DNA of 64,000 bases from Talinum fruticosum (taxonomy: Eukaryota; Streptophyta; Magnoliopsida; Caryophyllales; Talinaceae): positions 379,501 to 443,500 of the forward strand of contig JAITYX010000126.1 of assembly GCA_021018815.1 (NCBI GenBank), written 5' to 3'. The notes beneath the pieces were generated by a model. The model had not been told where the DNA came from. It ran no database searches and worked only from the letters and a program-made list of their open reading frames with translations. This document shows positions 47,639 through 59,100 of this stretch, one piece after another. The first letter of the stretch is position 1; each line of letters starts with the position of its first letter. Both the position numbers and the translations under genes were made by a program.

Positions 47639-50600
47639 GTTATTGTAATTCCTACTAATACCCAAGATTTGAAATTGTAGGTGCAATATTCTGCCCATTT
47701 GTGTTTCTTGTGATTGCCTTTGGAGACACTGCTGTGGTGATTGGGCTATGGCCTTGCCATCTTTTCTACAGCATTTATTGTATTATCAGGTACACTCTCT
47801 CTCTCTCACACACACACACACACTATACCCATTTAGAGACATCTGACCATTTCAATGAGCAAGATCTAACCTTTTTTAGTTGATCTATCTGAATCTGGTT
47901 TCTAGCTTAGCTTGATGAACTGTTATTTGCATTTTGAATCAATGCCTATCTTCATTTTCCTGGATGTATATATGGGGGTCTGCAGAACCAAGAAATTTGG
48001 ACCATGTATGAAGTGCTTATTGATCCTCTTTTCCCCGATACCAATTGCAATATGGACGGTCGTTGGAGTGGTGGGTAGTGTGGTTATGGCAATCTTCTAT
48101 GCTTTCATCTGGCCAGTTATGGAAACCTTCAAGGCCATTAGCAAGGAAGGCTTGTCAGTTCCTACCAAGTTGCTCAAATGCCTCACGGTAACATTGCTAT
48201 TTCCAATCAGCCTCCCTATCATATATGCTTTATTTATTTATTTTTAAATCCGATTTCTCTTTGACCTGAATTACTTAACATGTTAATGACTGAGGATATT
48301 TGATTTAGGATGGTACATGGAGCAATGTATGGGGAGCTTGCACTATTGTGCGTGATTTTGCTGATTTCTCCTTCCACTCGTACTTCTCGGTGATGGATGG
48401 ATTGCTCGAGTCAAAGGGAGAGAAACCCATTGAACTCAAGTATGTTTTCTGCCATCTGAACTCACATATTATAGGCTTTTGCGAGCTCTCTCTTCTTGGT
48501 TTGACAATTGCTAGTGATGCATAATGGACAAACTGGCCACCATAGTTGGTGTGTTATGTTGCTGCACAAGGAAGCTAACAGAAACTTACTCTTATAGTTG
48601 AATTGCTAAGGGGTTCTCCCTCAGATCCTATAGTGAGGCGTTTACTGGATGCTACTTCACAGTAAAAGAATAAATGAAACATTTTTCTGTAGTATGCTGC
48701 AAGTGCCAGTAGTCACAAATAATCAACATACATCATAGCGAGTCCTCAAGAATAGCCTGTTTCATGCCTGTCTGAAATTGCGATGCAAATTAACCAAGGT
48801 CCATGTCATTTTATCCTATAATCTCCTTTCTCAAAAGTTAATCTGCATTGGTGGTTTGGCATCTATTTGCATATTTTTGTCAGCCTCGATAAAATTCTTA
48901 TCTCATCTGCAACCGTTCTTTTGAATGTAGGGTTCTACAACTTCCAGGGTGCATTTTGTGTGCTATTGTTGGACTTTTGATAGATGTTATCTTCATTCCG
49001 CTGATTACACTTTACAAAGCCCCAATTTTACTGTTCAAGGGATGGCAGCGGCTGGTACAGGATCTTGTTGGGAGGGAAGGACCTTTCCTTGAAACTGTTT
49101 GTGTTCCCTTTGCTGGGCTTCTTATTGTGTTGTGGCCAGTTGCTGTCTTTCTAGCCATCATTGGTGGAATTTTTTCGAGCATTGGATTCGGGTTCTATGC
49201 AGCTGTTAATGCTTACCAGGTATCCTTTCCTTCTTTTTAATCACCCTTCTTTCAACAAATTGTTTTTAAAGAAAATGGAAAGGAAGGGTCTCAAATCTCT
49301 TTACATTCATGTTTGCCTCCTTTTTCTCCCCTTCTTTCTTGTTAATTATTCTTGGTTGTGACTGAATTCCCTTTTCAAATTGACAATGACATTTAGGAAG
49401 AGTCTACAAAGAAAGGATTGCTCTATGCCATAGCATCAGTGTCCATTTTTGATGAATACACAAACGACCTTTTGTATTTGAGAGAAGGTTCTTGCTTTCC
49501 AAGGTATGCTTTACTTCAGCACAAATTAGAATTCTAGTGTTTTTTAACGCCTTTCAGTGTGTCCATTGCATCAATCATCTTGTTCCAATTAAAATAGAAT
49601 ATGTGGCTGCTTTAGCTATTTATGTGCAAAATTTATAACGTTTGTCCACTTTGGGCAGCCAGACCTAAATATAGTGAGGGAGAAAACGCAAATTCATCAC
49701 TACTCCCTGTCAAGGGATTGCACGAACAAATCGATGGTCTTTACAGTAAGGAGCCTCTTCTGAGGACCCCTTCAGAAAAGAAGAAAGCATTGAATGCTGT
49801 GCTGGTAAGATTAAATGTTTCATTTCAGTTAGCAGTTACTGCTGCTATACTGACAGAATGAACTAATATTATGCTGCTGAAATGTTTATTAGATATGGGA
49901 CAATTTTTTCAAAGGGTGTGAGGATGTAGGGAGAGAGCTTCTTAAACAAGGAGCTATTACAAGTGCTGACCTCGATGCATGGCAACAGTCGAAGAACAAC
50001 AAAATAGTCAATGTAGGAATTCCTGCTTATGTGTTCCTCGATTGCTTCCTCCGCTCAATTAAGGGTGGCTCGTCAGGATTTCTCATGAGTAAGACTTCAC
50101 TACCCTGCTTCCTGCGCCCCCTCCCCTTCCCAACCCCTTTTTTCTCTTTCCATTTTATGATTAAAACCCTATAACCTAATTTGTGTGAATAAAATGTGTG
50201 AGAGGTTGTTTCTACTGGACTCTACCTCATTCTTTATTTTATGATAGTTGAAAAAGAAATGCTCTTTCTTCAGGTAACAATGTCGAGTTAACTAGTCTGA
50301 ACAGGCCTGAAGGGAGAGTGTTTGATTGGCTATTTGAACCCATGAGCATAATGAAAGCACAGCTAAAAAGCCTAAGATTACAAGAATCTGAAGAGCTGTA
50401 TCTCTTCAAATTCTGCCTTTATAATGGCGACACAACAAGGATGGAGGCGTGGGACAATGGTGGAGCCCTCCACGGGAAGAGATCAGGAGAGCTCAGTCGG
50501 AAGGCATCGGTAGAAGGTATGTATCAAAAATTTCTGCTAGAAGGATATTCTTGTTTTCAGCCAACACTAGTCAAAACTTCTGAATTTATATAATCCTATC

Positions 50601-50736
50601 CTTCATCAGGTTGCAGGGCTTCTGCTTGACTCTATCAAGATTACCAACATCTCGAAGGCGATTCATTCAAGTGGTGAAGGGTATATCACGAGAATCAAAT
50701 CAAAGATCCTACTCTTTTGGAACTGGAGCTGTATGA
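47506..50736 (+). CDS. Plant polytopic membrane protein of unknown function, ten exons
   Basis: Exons are 47506-47599, 47681-47789, 47986-48187, 48309-48439, 48931-49219, 49397-49503, 49663-49804, 49893-50088, 50274-50516 and 50610-50736, about 546 residues. The N-terminal ~270 residues hold roughly six or seven hydrophobic segments (YIAYSLLFLPVCLFLFLLGV; FVFLVIAFGDTAVVIGLWP; IPIAIWTVVGVVGSVVMAIF; CILCAIVGLLIDVIFIPLI; VCVPFAGLLIVLWPVAVFLA; GGIFSSIGFGFYAAV). The C-terminal half is soluble-looking and ends in a basic segment, SRLPTSRRRFIQVVKGISRE. I recognise it only as an uncharacterised land-plant membrane family. The last junction is out of phase by one: the expected VEG-LQGFCLTLSRL needs one more G next to the 50516 donor, so a further one-base loss is likely. 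Otherwise a different acceptor gives a different tail. Intron 1 and intron 2 start with TC and CA microsatellites. Confidence 0.8.
47608..47635. repeat. (TC)14 microsatellite at the start of intron 1
   Basis: Uninterrupted TC repeats begin a few bases after the 5' splice site of the membrane-protein gene. Length changes here could affect splicing of that intron. Confidence 0.95.
47794..47823. repeat. (TC)n(CA)n compound microsatellite in intron 2
   Basis: A TC run passes directly into a CA run just after the second 5' splice site of the membrane-protein gene. Candidate polymorphic marker. Confidence 0.9.
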
Positions 50737-51384
50737 TTTCTTAAATTTTGGAGGCCAACAAATTACTTGATAGTTGAGCTTGGAAAACTTTTTTGAATCT
50801 ATGATCACTCTTGTCACAGTTGACCCAATACAATGGTTGCATTTTATAATACACAAGTTTCATCCTTTTTTCCTTTTGGGGATCTGATACCTCCTACTTG
50901 TATTAAGGTGATAGTTAGGAAATTGCAGTTATGGAGAATATGGTGAATTTTGTCAACTCAATACTCACATGAAAGTGAGCATGCAATCACTACACTTTCT
51001 ATTAATAACTGTTTCATCATAACATTTCCGTGAGACAGGGTTTGTTCTAACAATAATACCTGTACATGATGAAGCAAGCTGTTTTTTATACAAGGGCTCC
51101 ATAGATGGTTAGTCCAGGCTAGGTTCAAGTTAAGATCGTTTCAGGTTGAGGGCATGTCCAGTGTCATATGGTTAGGCAAATTTCTGGTCCAAACATTAAC
51201 AGATTAGTTTTGCTATGTTTACTTTCAATGATTCCGATTGATATGTTGCGCAACCATGAAGCAGTTCTTACTAAGAAAACAGAAGCAGACAATCTGTGTT
51301 CACTAGCAAAGATAATTCTCGTAAATGCCAGATTACAATTCATGTATCTCCCCAGAATAGGACCTGGAAAACAGATTAAAAGCT
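50737..51384. other. Convergent spacer between two membrane-protein genes
   Basis: The 3' UTRs of the plus-strand unknown membrane protein and the minus-strand TMEM45-like gene. Nothing else seen. Confidence 0.6.
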
Positions 51385-52281
51385 CTACACATCAATAGGT
51401 TGCTTGAAGCAATCAACAGTTACAGCAGAATCAGATTGCCTACTATGAAGCTGCTCGTATGCTGTCAACTGCCGGACCCTTCGACCACCTTTCCTGGCAA
51501 AAATCAGACAAGAAAACCCCGTCATCATCAGAATCCCGGCAAGTATCCAACTAAACTGCAGATTAGCCAGAGCTCGTGCCCTGAAATCCGCCTCAGGGGA
51601 TGAGCAAGCGACCGCTCCATGTATCATCTCACCACCGGTAGAATTGTCCATCTGCATAAAGCAACCCTGTGGAACAAACTTTGGAACCCACAGCATGAAC
51701 CCCATGTTCACAAACCAACACCCCTGACAAACTACAGAAACTGACAGCACAAGAGCTGCTGGGAAACTTGCAGGAAAAACTGTCGAGGCTATCGCTGCAG
51801 TGAGAGAGATCAGCACGATCAGCTGTAAGAGCTGATGGTACTGCCCTTCAAGACCCACATGATCGGTTGAGTGGAAATGAAGTAGAAAAAGCTCCTGACC
51901 AAAAACTGAGGCTCCCATGATTCCAATCACACCAGAAACAGCCTCTGACAGCTGAGTTAACTCAGCAAAGAGGGCAAAGCCTGCAAAGACAGCAAGGTGG
52001 AGGAACATGGTTGCATGCTCGAAGTTGATTAAATTGAAGGAGAGGTGGAGGATGGGGAAGTTGAGGACTTGAAGGATGATTGCTAGTAGAGAGAATGATA
52101 GGAGGAGTACAAGCTGAAGCTCTTTGAACTTAAAGAGAGAATTCTCGAACGGATACCAGAATCTCGAGACAAAATTGATCGAGCCTTTGAGGTAGTACGC
52201 CCTGATGGTGTTGATGGTGTGCCATAGACCCAGAATGGTGAGGGCCAAACCAGGTACAAAATGTCCAAGAAAAGTTCCCAT
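51385..52281 (-). CDS. TMEM45/DUF716 family membrane protein
   Basis: Single-exon minus-strand gene of 298 residues. The frame stays open upstream to 52494, but MGTFLGHFVPGLALTILGLW at 52281 is the conserved family start, and the upstream residues look like translated leader. About seven membrane segments are seen. One is LVLLLSFSLLAIILQVLNFP. The signature FEHATMFLHLAVFAGFALFA carries the family's conserved E-H pair. Further segments include GVIGIMGASVFGQELFLLHF with HSTDHVGLEGQYHQLLQLIV, and WILAGILMMTGFSCLIFARK. The HFHSxDHxGxEGxxHxLLQ block is diagnostic of DUF716. The molecular function of plant members is poorly known; links to defence and virus response have been proposed for the family. 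The frame is intact. Confidence 0.9.
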   Translation of the reverse strand: MGTFLGHFVPGLALTILGLWHTINTIRAYYLKGSINFVSRFWYPFENSLFKFKELQLVLLLSFSLLAIILQVLNFPILHLSFNLINFEHATMFLHLAVFAGFALFAELTQLSEAVSGVIGIMGASVFGQELFLLHFHSTDHVGLEGQYHQLLQLIVLISLTAAIASTVFPASFPAALVLSVSVVCQGCWFVNMGFMLWVPKFVPQGCFMQMDNSTGGEMIHGAVACSSPEADFRARALANLQFSWILAGILMMTGFSCLIFARKGGRRVRQLTAYEQLHSRQSDSAVTVDCFKQPIDV

Positions 52282-53436
52282 TTTGCTGCTGCACATAAAC
52301 ACCCACCGAAGTTTATGTGCTGTCTCAGATAAAAAGGAGCTCTGGTATTTTATACACACACGGAAGTAGATGGTGCATGGTGCATAGATTTTCCACAAAG
52401 CATAAAAAGACCCCTCCCATGAGACTGCAAACTTTTTCAGTGGTCTTTTCAGAACACAAGAACAAAAGAGGGATGGATGAGGGTGTATGGCCACAAAAGT
52501 AAACGACTACCTCCGTTGAAAGGAGTAAGAATCGAGAAATACTATGTGAGCATCATCACCGCCACAAGAAGAGTGCCAATACAGACAGGCTTAAACAGTG
52601 CCAGAAGAATTCGTCATTAAAAGCTTATTAGCAAACTTAATTATATGCAGAGGCAAAAATTATGAGTGACTCAATTTAAGATATTACAAAATCCAAAATA
52701 ATTGCCATTTTAAATCAAGTTTTTAGGAACAGATTTCAATAATTTTGAGCTTTACATATCAACTTAATTAATTGCTTTATATTTGGTCAGGGAATAACTT
52801 GAATCTTCTCAATGTTAGATTAATAATAGTTGATTAATGGCAATGTCCACATCCCGTCTGCATGAAATGGAAAATGACATACAAAAATATTTAGTGGTTT
52901 AGAAAAAGCAAACCTTTTTAGTCTTTATGAAATGGCCACAATCTGTTAGTGCACAAAGAGATACAACCACTATGGGCTTTTTCTTTCATTGGTGATTTAG
53001 CTTATAAATGTCTGAATGTAAACTTCATAAAATAATAACAGGAAGGAGGAAAAAACTACCTTTTCACATACATCAAGATCAAATCACTGAAGCCTTCAAC
53101 AAGCTTGAACAGCCATGGAGGAATTGAAGAAATCTGGTTGACTAATCAGTCATCAATCAACCCACCTGCATAAAAGATCAGGCTTCCAAAGAAGTACAGT
53201 TTTAATCAAGCTTATGACTTTGAGTTAGAATACCAATATGCTCAAAAATCAATTCATGTCCAGGAAACAAAATAATTTAAAGATTGAATTAGGAAAAAAA
53301 TTACATATATCTTCCCATAAATAGTGATATTCATTCGTCTAGTTCATCATCAATACATCAACCCCTCAAACAAAATTGCAAAACAAAAACGAGACCCAAA
53401 AAAAGCCTCAAAAAAATTATAAAGTATAATAAGTGA
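52282..53436. other. Spacer between TMEM45-like and DPH3
   Basis: Leader and promoter of the minus-strand TMEM45-like gene on the left, 3' UTR of DPH3 on the right. AT-rich, no gene. Confidence 0.6.
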
Positions 53437-53709
53437 TTAGCGAATTGGCTGCGGCAAGAAATTACGCAACGGAAATGGGTTGCTGCTTGGGGGCTGGAGA
53501 TTGTCCGTCTTCTTGTGATCGGAGAAATCTTCGAGATTGTATATGACAGTGATGTAGAGAGAGCAACTAGGGCAACGAGCAATCTCCTCGCCGAGGCGGA
53601 GGCCTTCCTTGGTGATCTGGAAAAGGTCGCCGCAAGGGCAAGGGTAGGTGAAAGCTTGGAGCTCCTCGTTCCACTCCATATCTTCAATCTCTACATCGTC
53701 GTACGACAT
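53437..53709 (-). CDS. DPH3: Diphthamide biosynthesis protein 3 (DPH3), CSL zinc finger
   Basis: Intronless minus-strand gene of 90 residues. The CSL-type zinc finger is intact: Cys24 and Cys26 in YPCPCGDLFQI, Cys46 and Cys49 in RCPSCSLYITVIY. The start MSYDDVEIEDMEWNEE is typical. DPH3 is the electron donor that reduces the iron-sulfur cluster of DPH1-DPH2, the first step in turning a histidine of elongation factor 2 into diphthamide. In yeast (Kti11) it also serves Elongator-dependent tRNA modification. Length and motifs agree with the family, and the call is firm. Confidence 0.95.
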   Translation of the reverse strand: MSYDDVEIEDMEWNEELQAFTYPCPCGDLFQITKEGLRLGEEIARCPSCSLYITVIYNLEDFSDHKKTDNLQPPSSNPFPLRNFLPQPIR

Positions 53710-54464
53710 CCTTTCTTTCTCCTCTCACCGCCCCACTCGAAGAAGATATCGATTCGATTAGGGTTCTCGTACAATTGAACTTCGCAGGCGGTGCAAAATT
53801 AGGGTTCTTGGCTATTTGGGGGTTTTGGCGGAGGAGGCGAGTGGCTAAAGGACCGGGCGAGGGGGTTTTATTGTACGGTTCTTTGACATTTTAAATTTTA
53901 TGGCGGTTTAAGAGGGCCGAACCAATCCTCGGCCTTTCTCTCTTTTTTTTTTTCCTCTTTTTTACCGTTGGAAATTGAGGTGCCAAAAATACAAATTAAA
54001 TGAATAATGTTTAAATTTAAAAGAAAATATTTTGTTTAATATGTATTTGACATTTTTTTAATATTAGATCCAGTATTTAAATTGATTAGATATAACTGAA
54101 ACGAAAAATATTTTACATCAAATTTAAAATTTGAACCAAAAAAATTATAACCTTACTACTTTCTTTTTCTAGATTGGATAATTTGCATAATCAAATCAAA
54201 CAAAAATTTTATATTTTAGACTTTTTAAAATTTTACATATTTCTCTCTTTCATATATATCTTCACAAATTACTCTAAATGACAATTTTTTTATTTTTTAA
54301 AAAACTTCCTAATTTTCATGTAACGTTTGATATTTTAATGGATGGTATGATTTGAGTCGAAAGAGTTGTGAAACAAATTAAGAAGATTATAATGTTAGTT
54401 ATTCAATTGGTTGGTATCATAAAATGTTATGATCTATCCCTCCATTTTAAAATATACGTTATTT

Positions 54465-55226
54465 TACACTATGTTTGGATCGGGTTAAAGGGGGAGAAGA
54501 TAGGGAAGAAAGGGGAAAGAGGATAATTAAGTCATCTTCCCCTTGTTATGGAAATAAAAAGGGGGTGAGGGTGGGGAACAGTTCCCCTCTTTTGACGCTA
54601 TTTCATTCCCCTCTAAATTGAGGGGAAAAGAAGGGAGGGGAAGTAAGATAACTAATAAAAATTATTTTTATATTAATTTTAATCCCATTTCATTTCTTTC
54701 TATTATTATATTATTTTTATTTACTTTTCTCCAAAATTCTTTTTTCTTTTTTCTCCCATCTAAAGTAATTATATATAAATATATCAACATTAGGGTTGTA
54801 CTTTTATTCTATTTAACATATCGTCATTCAGGTTAATGCCTCTTTACCCCCTTTTCTTTTATCCCCTTTAGTTACTTTATTCAAATTCATATTTATCAAG
54901 TAATAGGGTTATGTCTGTTATTCTAATTCAGACTTAAGTACTTTTTTTTAATTTCCTAGTTATGATCAATAAAGTAGATTATATATATGTTAATCATCAT
55001 AAATATATATGTAGACATTAATATTTTTATCATTACCTTAATTTTAATTATTTACTCTTTTATTTTAAGTGATTATATTATTTGATTGTTTATTTTATTT
55101 TACTTCGAGTAATATCTTCTAAATATAAAAAATATTAAAAAATAAACTATTTTTTTGGTGGAACGTTGTTAAGGGGAATGAGTTCCTTGTACTAAATTTT
55201 AAATTTGTTATTTTTAATTTAAAGTG

Positions 55227-55293
<67 letters not shown>

Positions 55294-55466
55294 ATTTCCT
55301 CCCCTCCCTTCCCCTTCCTTTTTAAATCCAAACAAGAAAGTGTTAGTAACCTTTATTCCCTTCCATTTCAAATTCAAACAAATGGATGATATTTCCCCTC
55401 TCTTCCATTTCCATCCCCTTGATTAACCTCCTTTGCTTTTCCCCTCTTATATTCAAACAGAGTGTA
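54465..55466. mobile_element. MITE-like non-autonomous DNA transposon (hAT-like ends)
   Basis: The left end reads ACACTATGTTTGGAT and the reverse complement of the right end ACACTCTGTTTGAAT, 13 of 15 matching. G/A-rich sequence just inside the left end (GGGTTAAAGGGGG, GGGGAAAGAGG) is mirrored by C/T-rich blocks on the right (CTCCCCTCCCTTCCCCTTCC, ATCCAAACAA near 55327), giving nested inverted arms. There is no transposase ORF. I did not find a clean target-site duplication, so the exact ends are uncertain. Confidence 0.55.
55227..55291. repeat. (ATA/TAA)n microsatellite, about 21 units
   Basis: Uninterrupted trinucleotide array inside the inverted-repeat element. On the minus strand it yields a meaningless poly-tyrosine frame. 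Likely highly polymorphic. Confidence 0.97.
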
Positions 55467-55964
55467 TTAAGGTTACGAAGGAACACCAAATAAATATAAA
55501 ATTTATGACAAAATTTATATTAGAAAATCAAATTGCGCAAAATTTCATTGGAAATAAAAAATTAATGAAAAAGGAGAGAAATAAAGTAATTAAAACCGAT
55601 GTTATTAATATTTCATTGGAATTATAAAATGACAATATTTTGAAACGAAAAAATTAGTTAAAATAATATTATTTTGAAATGAAGAGAATATTTCATTTAG
55701 GTGTAAAAAAATTATAAAATAGTTATAAAAATTAAAAATTTATAAAAATTGATAACGTTGTAAGTTAAAACGGAAAAAAAGTATTTACTGATGAAATGGA
55801 TCCAAATCTCGCCTAGATTAGCTTTTGCGCCATATTAAAGCCAACCTCATTTTTCCAAAATAAAAAATTAAGAGAAAAAAAGTTTCGGGTATTGTTTCCG
55901 GGTCGGATCCGTTTCCAGTTTCTAGTCAAGCTGTTCCGGCGAGAGGAGCAGAAGTTCAACTCCA

Positions 55965-55997
55965 ATGGCGGTCTCAAGCCCTCTGACGAGAGTCTAG
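55965..55997 (+). promoter_or_regulatory. Upstream ORF 1 in the SMG1 leader
   Basis: ATG followed by nine sense codons (AVSSPLTRV) and TAG, ending about 60 bases before the SMG1 start. It is functional only if transcription starts upstream of 55965, which is not shown. Confidence 0.45.
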
Positions 55998-56033
55998 AGA
56001 GACAGAGAAAACTGCGGAGAGAGAAAGAGAGAG

Positions 56034-56153
56034 ATGCGAAGTCTAGGGGAAGAAGATGATGCAAGGACTCCACCATCAACAACAGCAGCTCGCCGCTCTT
56101 CTCTCCGTTGCCCTTGCCAAGGACGACCCCGCTTCCGCCGCCACCGCTACTAG
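56034..56153 (+). promoter_or_regulatory. Upstream ORF 2 overlapping the SMG1 start
   Basis: ATG 22 bases before the SMG1 ATG, out of frame, 40 codons including stop, ending inside SMG1 exon 1. Initiation here would block the SMG1 start and mark the transcript for decay. Confidence 0.5.
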
Positions 56154-59100
56154 TAACACCTCTTCCACCACCACCGCCACCACATCCTCCTCCTCCGCGA
56201 CGCCGGAAGCTGACGAGTCCAATCGACTCGCCGCCATTAACTCGCTGCACCGCCTCGTTCTTTATCCTCCCAACTCAGTCCTCGTTGCTCACTCTGCGGC
56301 CTTCCTCTTCCAGGGCTTCTCCCAGCTTCTTGCCGATAAGTATGCGCGTCTCTTTGCTCTCAATTTGGGTTAACTAGTTAATCCTTGCACTTGTTGGTCA
56401 TTGCTGTGGGAAGTTGAATTTGACCATATTCTTTGAGCAATTTTTTCTATAGCGATTAGGAACGATTATATAAACAATAATTTAGGTTGAATTTGAAAAT
56501 GTAGAATCTGTTCCTGGTAGTGTATTTGAGGTAACTCTAACTAGTTGCCATCAACCTCGTATATTCATTGGCATTGGCATTGGCATTATGGAGTCTATAT
56601 GCTGGAATTTTGGGGATAACTTTATGGCTTATGTAGCTTGCCATTGACATCCAACACATGGTACTTGGCAGTTGGTCGGCCAGCTGTTTTTGTGGGTATA
56701 ATTTAGCAGAATGGGATGAACTATACCATTTTTTATTTTTGATCCTTGTGTACACACCAATGCTCCTTGTCTCCTGAAAATGCTTCCCCAGATAACTAGT
56801 ATGTTTTATGAATTCTCCCCTAACAGTCTATTCTTATTTATGGCTCAGGTCGTATTCCGTACGTCGTGCAGCTGCTACAGCTTATGGAGCTCTGTGTTCT
56901 GTGCTGTCTTCCATTCCATTAGGATCTAATGGAAGACAAAACCATGTCACTGCTTTGGTTGACCGTTTTATTAATTGGGCATTGCCATTACTCAGTAACA
57001 TCAGTGCCACTGATGGTTCAACAGAGCTGGCTGTGGAGAGTCTCCGTGAATTCCTTAGTGTTGGGGATGCTGGGGCAACCGAAAGGTATGCTTTTCCAAT
57101 ACTAAAAGCATGTCAAGAGTTACTTGAGGATGAAAGGACCTCCTTGAACCTACTGCATCAGCTTTTAGGCATTATAACAATGATATCATTGAAGTTTTTC
57201 AGATGTTTCCAGCCACATTTTATTGATGTTGTTGACTTGCTTCTTGGATGGGCTATGCTTCCTGACCTTGCTGAATCTGATAGAAAAGTTATCGTTGGTA
57301 ACTTCTTGCAGTTCCAGAAATATTGGGTGGGTAATCTTCAGTTCCCTTTGGGTTTGTTGTCAAAATTTTTAGGTGATATGGATGCCCTTCTTCAAGATGG
57401 AAGTCCTGGAACTCCACAACAATTCCGGAGACTGCTTGCATTGTTTTCTTGTTTCTATACAGTGTTGCAATCAACTGCTTCAGGATTGCTAGAAATGAAT
57501 TTACTCGAACAAATAATTGAACCCCTCAGTAAAATGATTCCCCAGTTGCTAGGGTGCTTGTCTTTGATGGGAAAGAAATTTGGGTGGTCAAACTGGATTG
57601 AGGATTCTTGGAGGTGTTTGACTCTTTTGGCTGAAATACTTGGTGAAAAGTTTTCCTTCTTTTATCCACTTGCCCTTGATGTTTTGTTTCAAAGTTTGGA
57701 TGTGAATGCCGATGCTAAGCCTGGGGTATCTGCAAAAATGACATCGTTTCAAATTCATGGGGTTCTAAAAACCAATCTGCAATTGTTGTCCTTGCAAAAG
57801 ATTGGCCTTCTGCCATCGTCTCTTGGTAAGATTTTGCAATGGGATGCTCCTGTATCTCGCCTGCGTTTGCATCCCAATCACTTAGTGACAGCAAGTGCTG
57901 CTGCTACATATGTTTTCTTGCTTCAACATGGGAACAACGAAGTTGTTGAGCATTCAATCAATGTGTTGTTCGCAGAGCTGGCCTTACTGGCTAGCATGCT
58001 AGAAAAATTCCTTGGCTGTGTAGACATGGAAAGCAACCCTTTCAATAATGATTCCTTTTCAAAGCTGGAGTTACTTTCCCTGATAAAATTTGATTTGAAA
58101 GTTTTACTAAGTTGCATATGTTTGGGCGAGGCAGATAGTTTGATTGCCCAACCTGACATGGCCAGTTTGTTGCTCAAAAGGTCAGAAAGTATGGCATCCT
58201 TCATGACTACAAAGTTATGCCTTTTCCACTTGTCTGCGGCAAATTGTGTGGAGCTGCAGGTGACTGTTCTTGAGACACTGAGTAAGATTGCTTCAGTTGA
58301 GCTATTAAGCAAGTGCTCTATCCAGCTTTGCAGGAAAGAGAGTCTAGGGACGGCAATTGATATTTGCACAAATGAAAAGCAAGTTATGCTTAGGTGCTCA
58401 GGGATCATCACTGAGCATTTGAGCAAATACAGAAACATCCTTCTCAAAGCGCTTGACTCACTATCTCCACTTTCTGTTAAAGTAAAAGCCCTTGATTGGA
58501 TGCACAAATCTTGCGAAAATGTAACTAGAATATATGAAAGTTTAAACACCACAGTAAAGTATTTGGAAGATCCTAGCTGTGCTTCTGGTATGTGGGCGCT
58601 GGTTTCTTGTGTACTGGGTGCTGTATTGGACAGGGAACCTCAAGTGAGGCTGCAAGCAGCAATTGTTTTTGATTTGCTTTTACAAGCAAAACTTGTTGAT
58701 CCAAGACACTTCTATCAGATTGCGGAACTGGTGCTTGAGAAGCTAGGTGATCCAGATACTACTATAAGAAGTGCTTTTGTGAGGAATCTTTCTCATTTCC
58801 TGCCAGTTTCCGTCTATCTATGTGGTTCATCAGATCATGGAGCAGATACAGCAGGCAGGCCCAATTTCTGCACTATGGGAAATAGAACTAACTTGCACTG
58901 GAGGAATCTATTTGCCCTCAAGCAGCTACCACAACGTTTGCAACCACAACAACTTGTGTCTATCTTGAGCTACATCTCGCAACGATGGAAGGCTCCTCTT
59001 TCTTCTTGGATTCAACGGCTTATTCAGCTCTGCAGTAGTGCAAAGGACTTGTGTCAGAGTCAAGTGGAGGAAGCAGGAGACTCTGGTGGCAATAGTCTGT

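Larger units (their letters stand above)
53710..56055. other. Divergent intergenic region between DPH3 and SMG1
   Basis: Very AT-rich. It holds the DPH3 promoter on the left, an inverted-repeat element at about 54465-55466 in the middle, and the SMG1 promoter and leader on the right. No protein gene. Confidence 0.6.

Noticed and set aside
52282..52494. Longer N-terminus of the TMEM45-like protein
   Set aside because: The MGTFLGHFVPG start is the family norm and the upstream residues show no conserved feature.
55119..55331. Minus-strand frame with 22 tyrosines
   Set aside because: Translation of the TAA microsatellite.
57923..58552. 209-codon minus-strand frame inside SMG1
   Set aside because: Shadow of the SMG1 coding strand, with no recognisable protein features.
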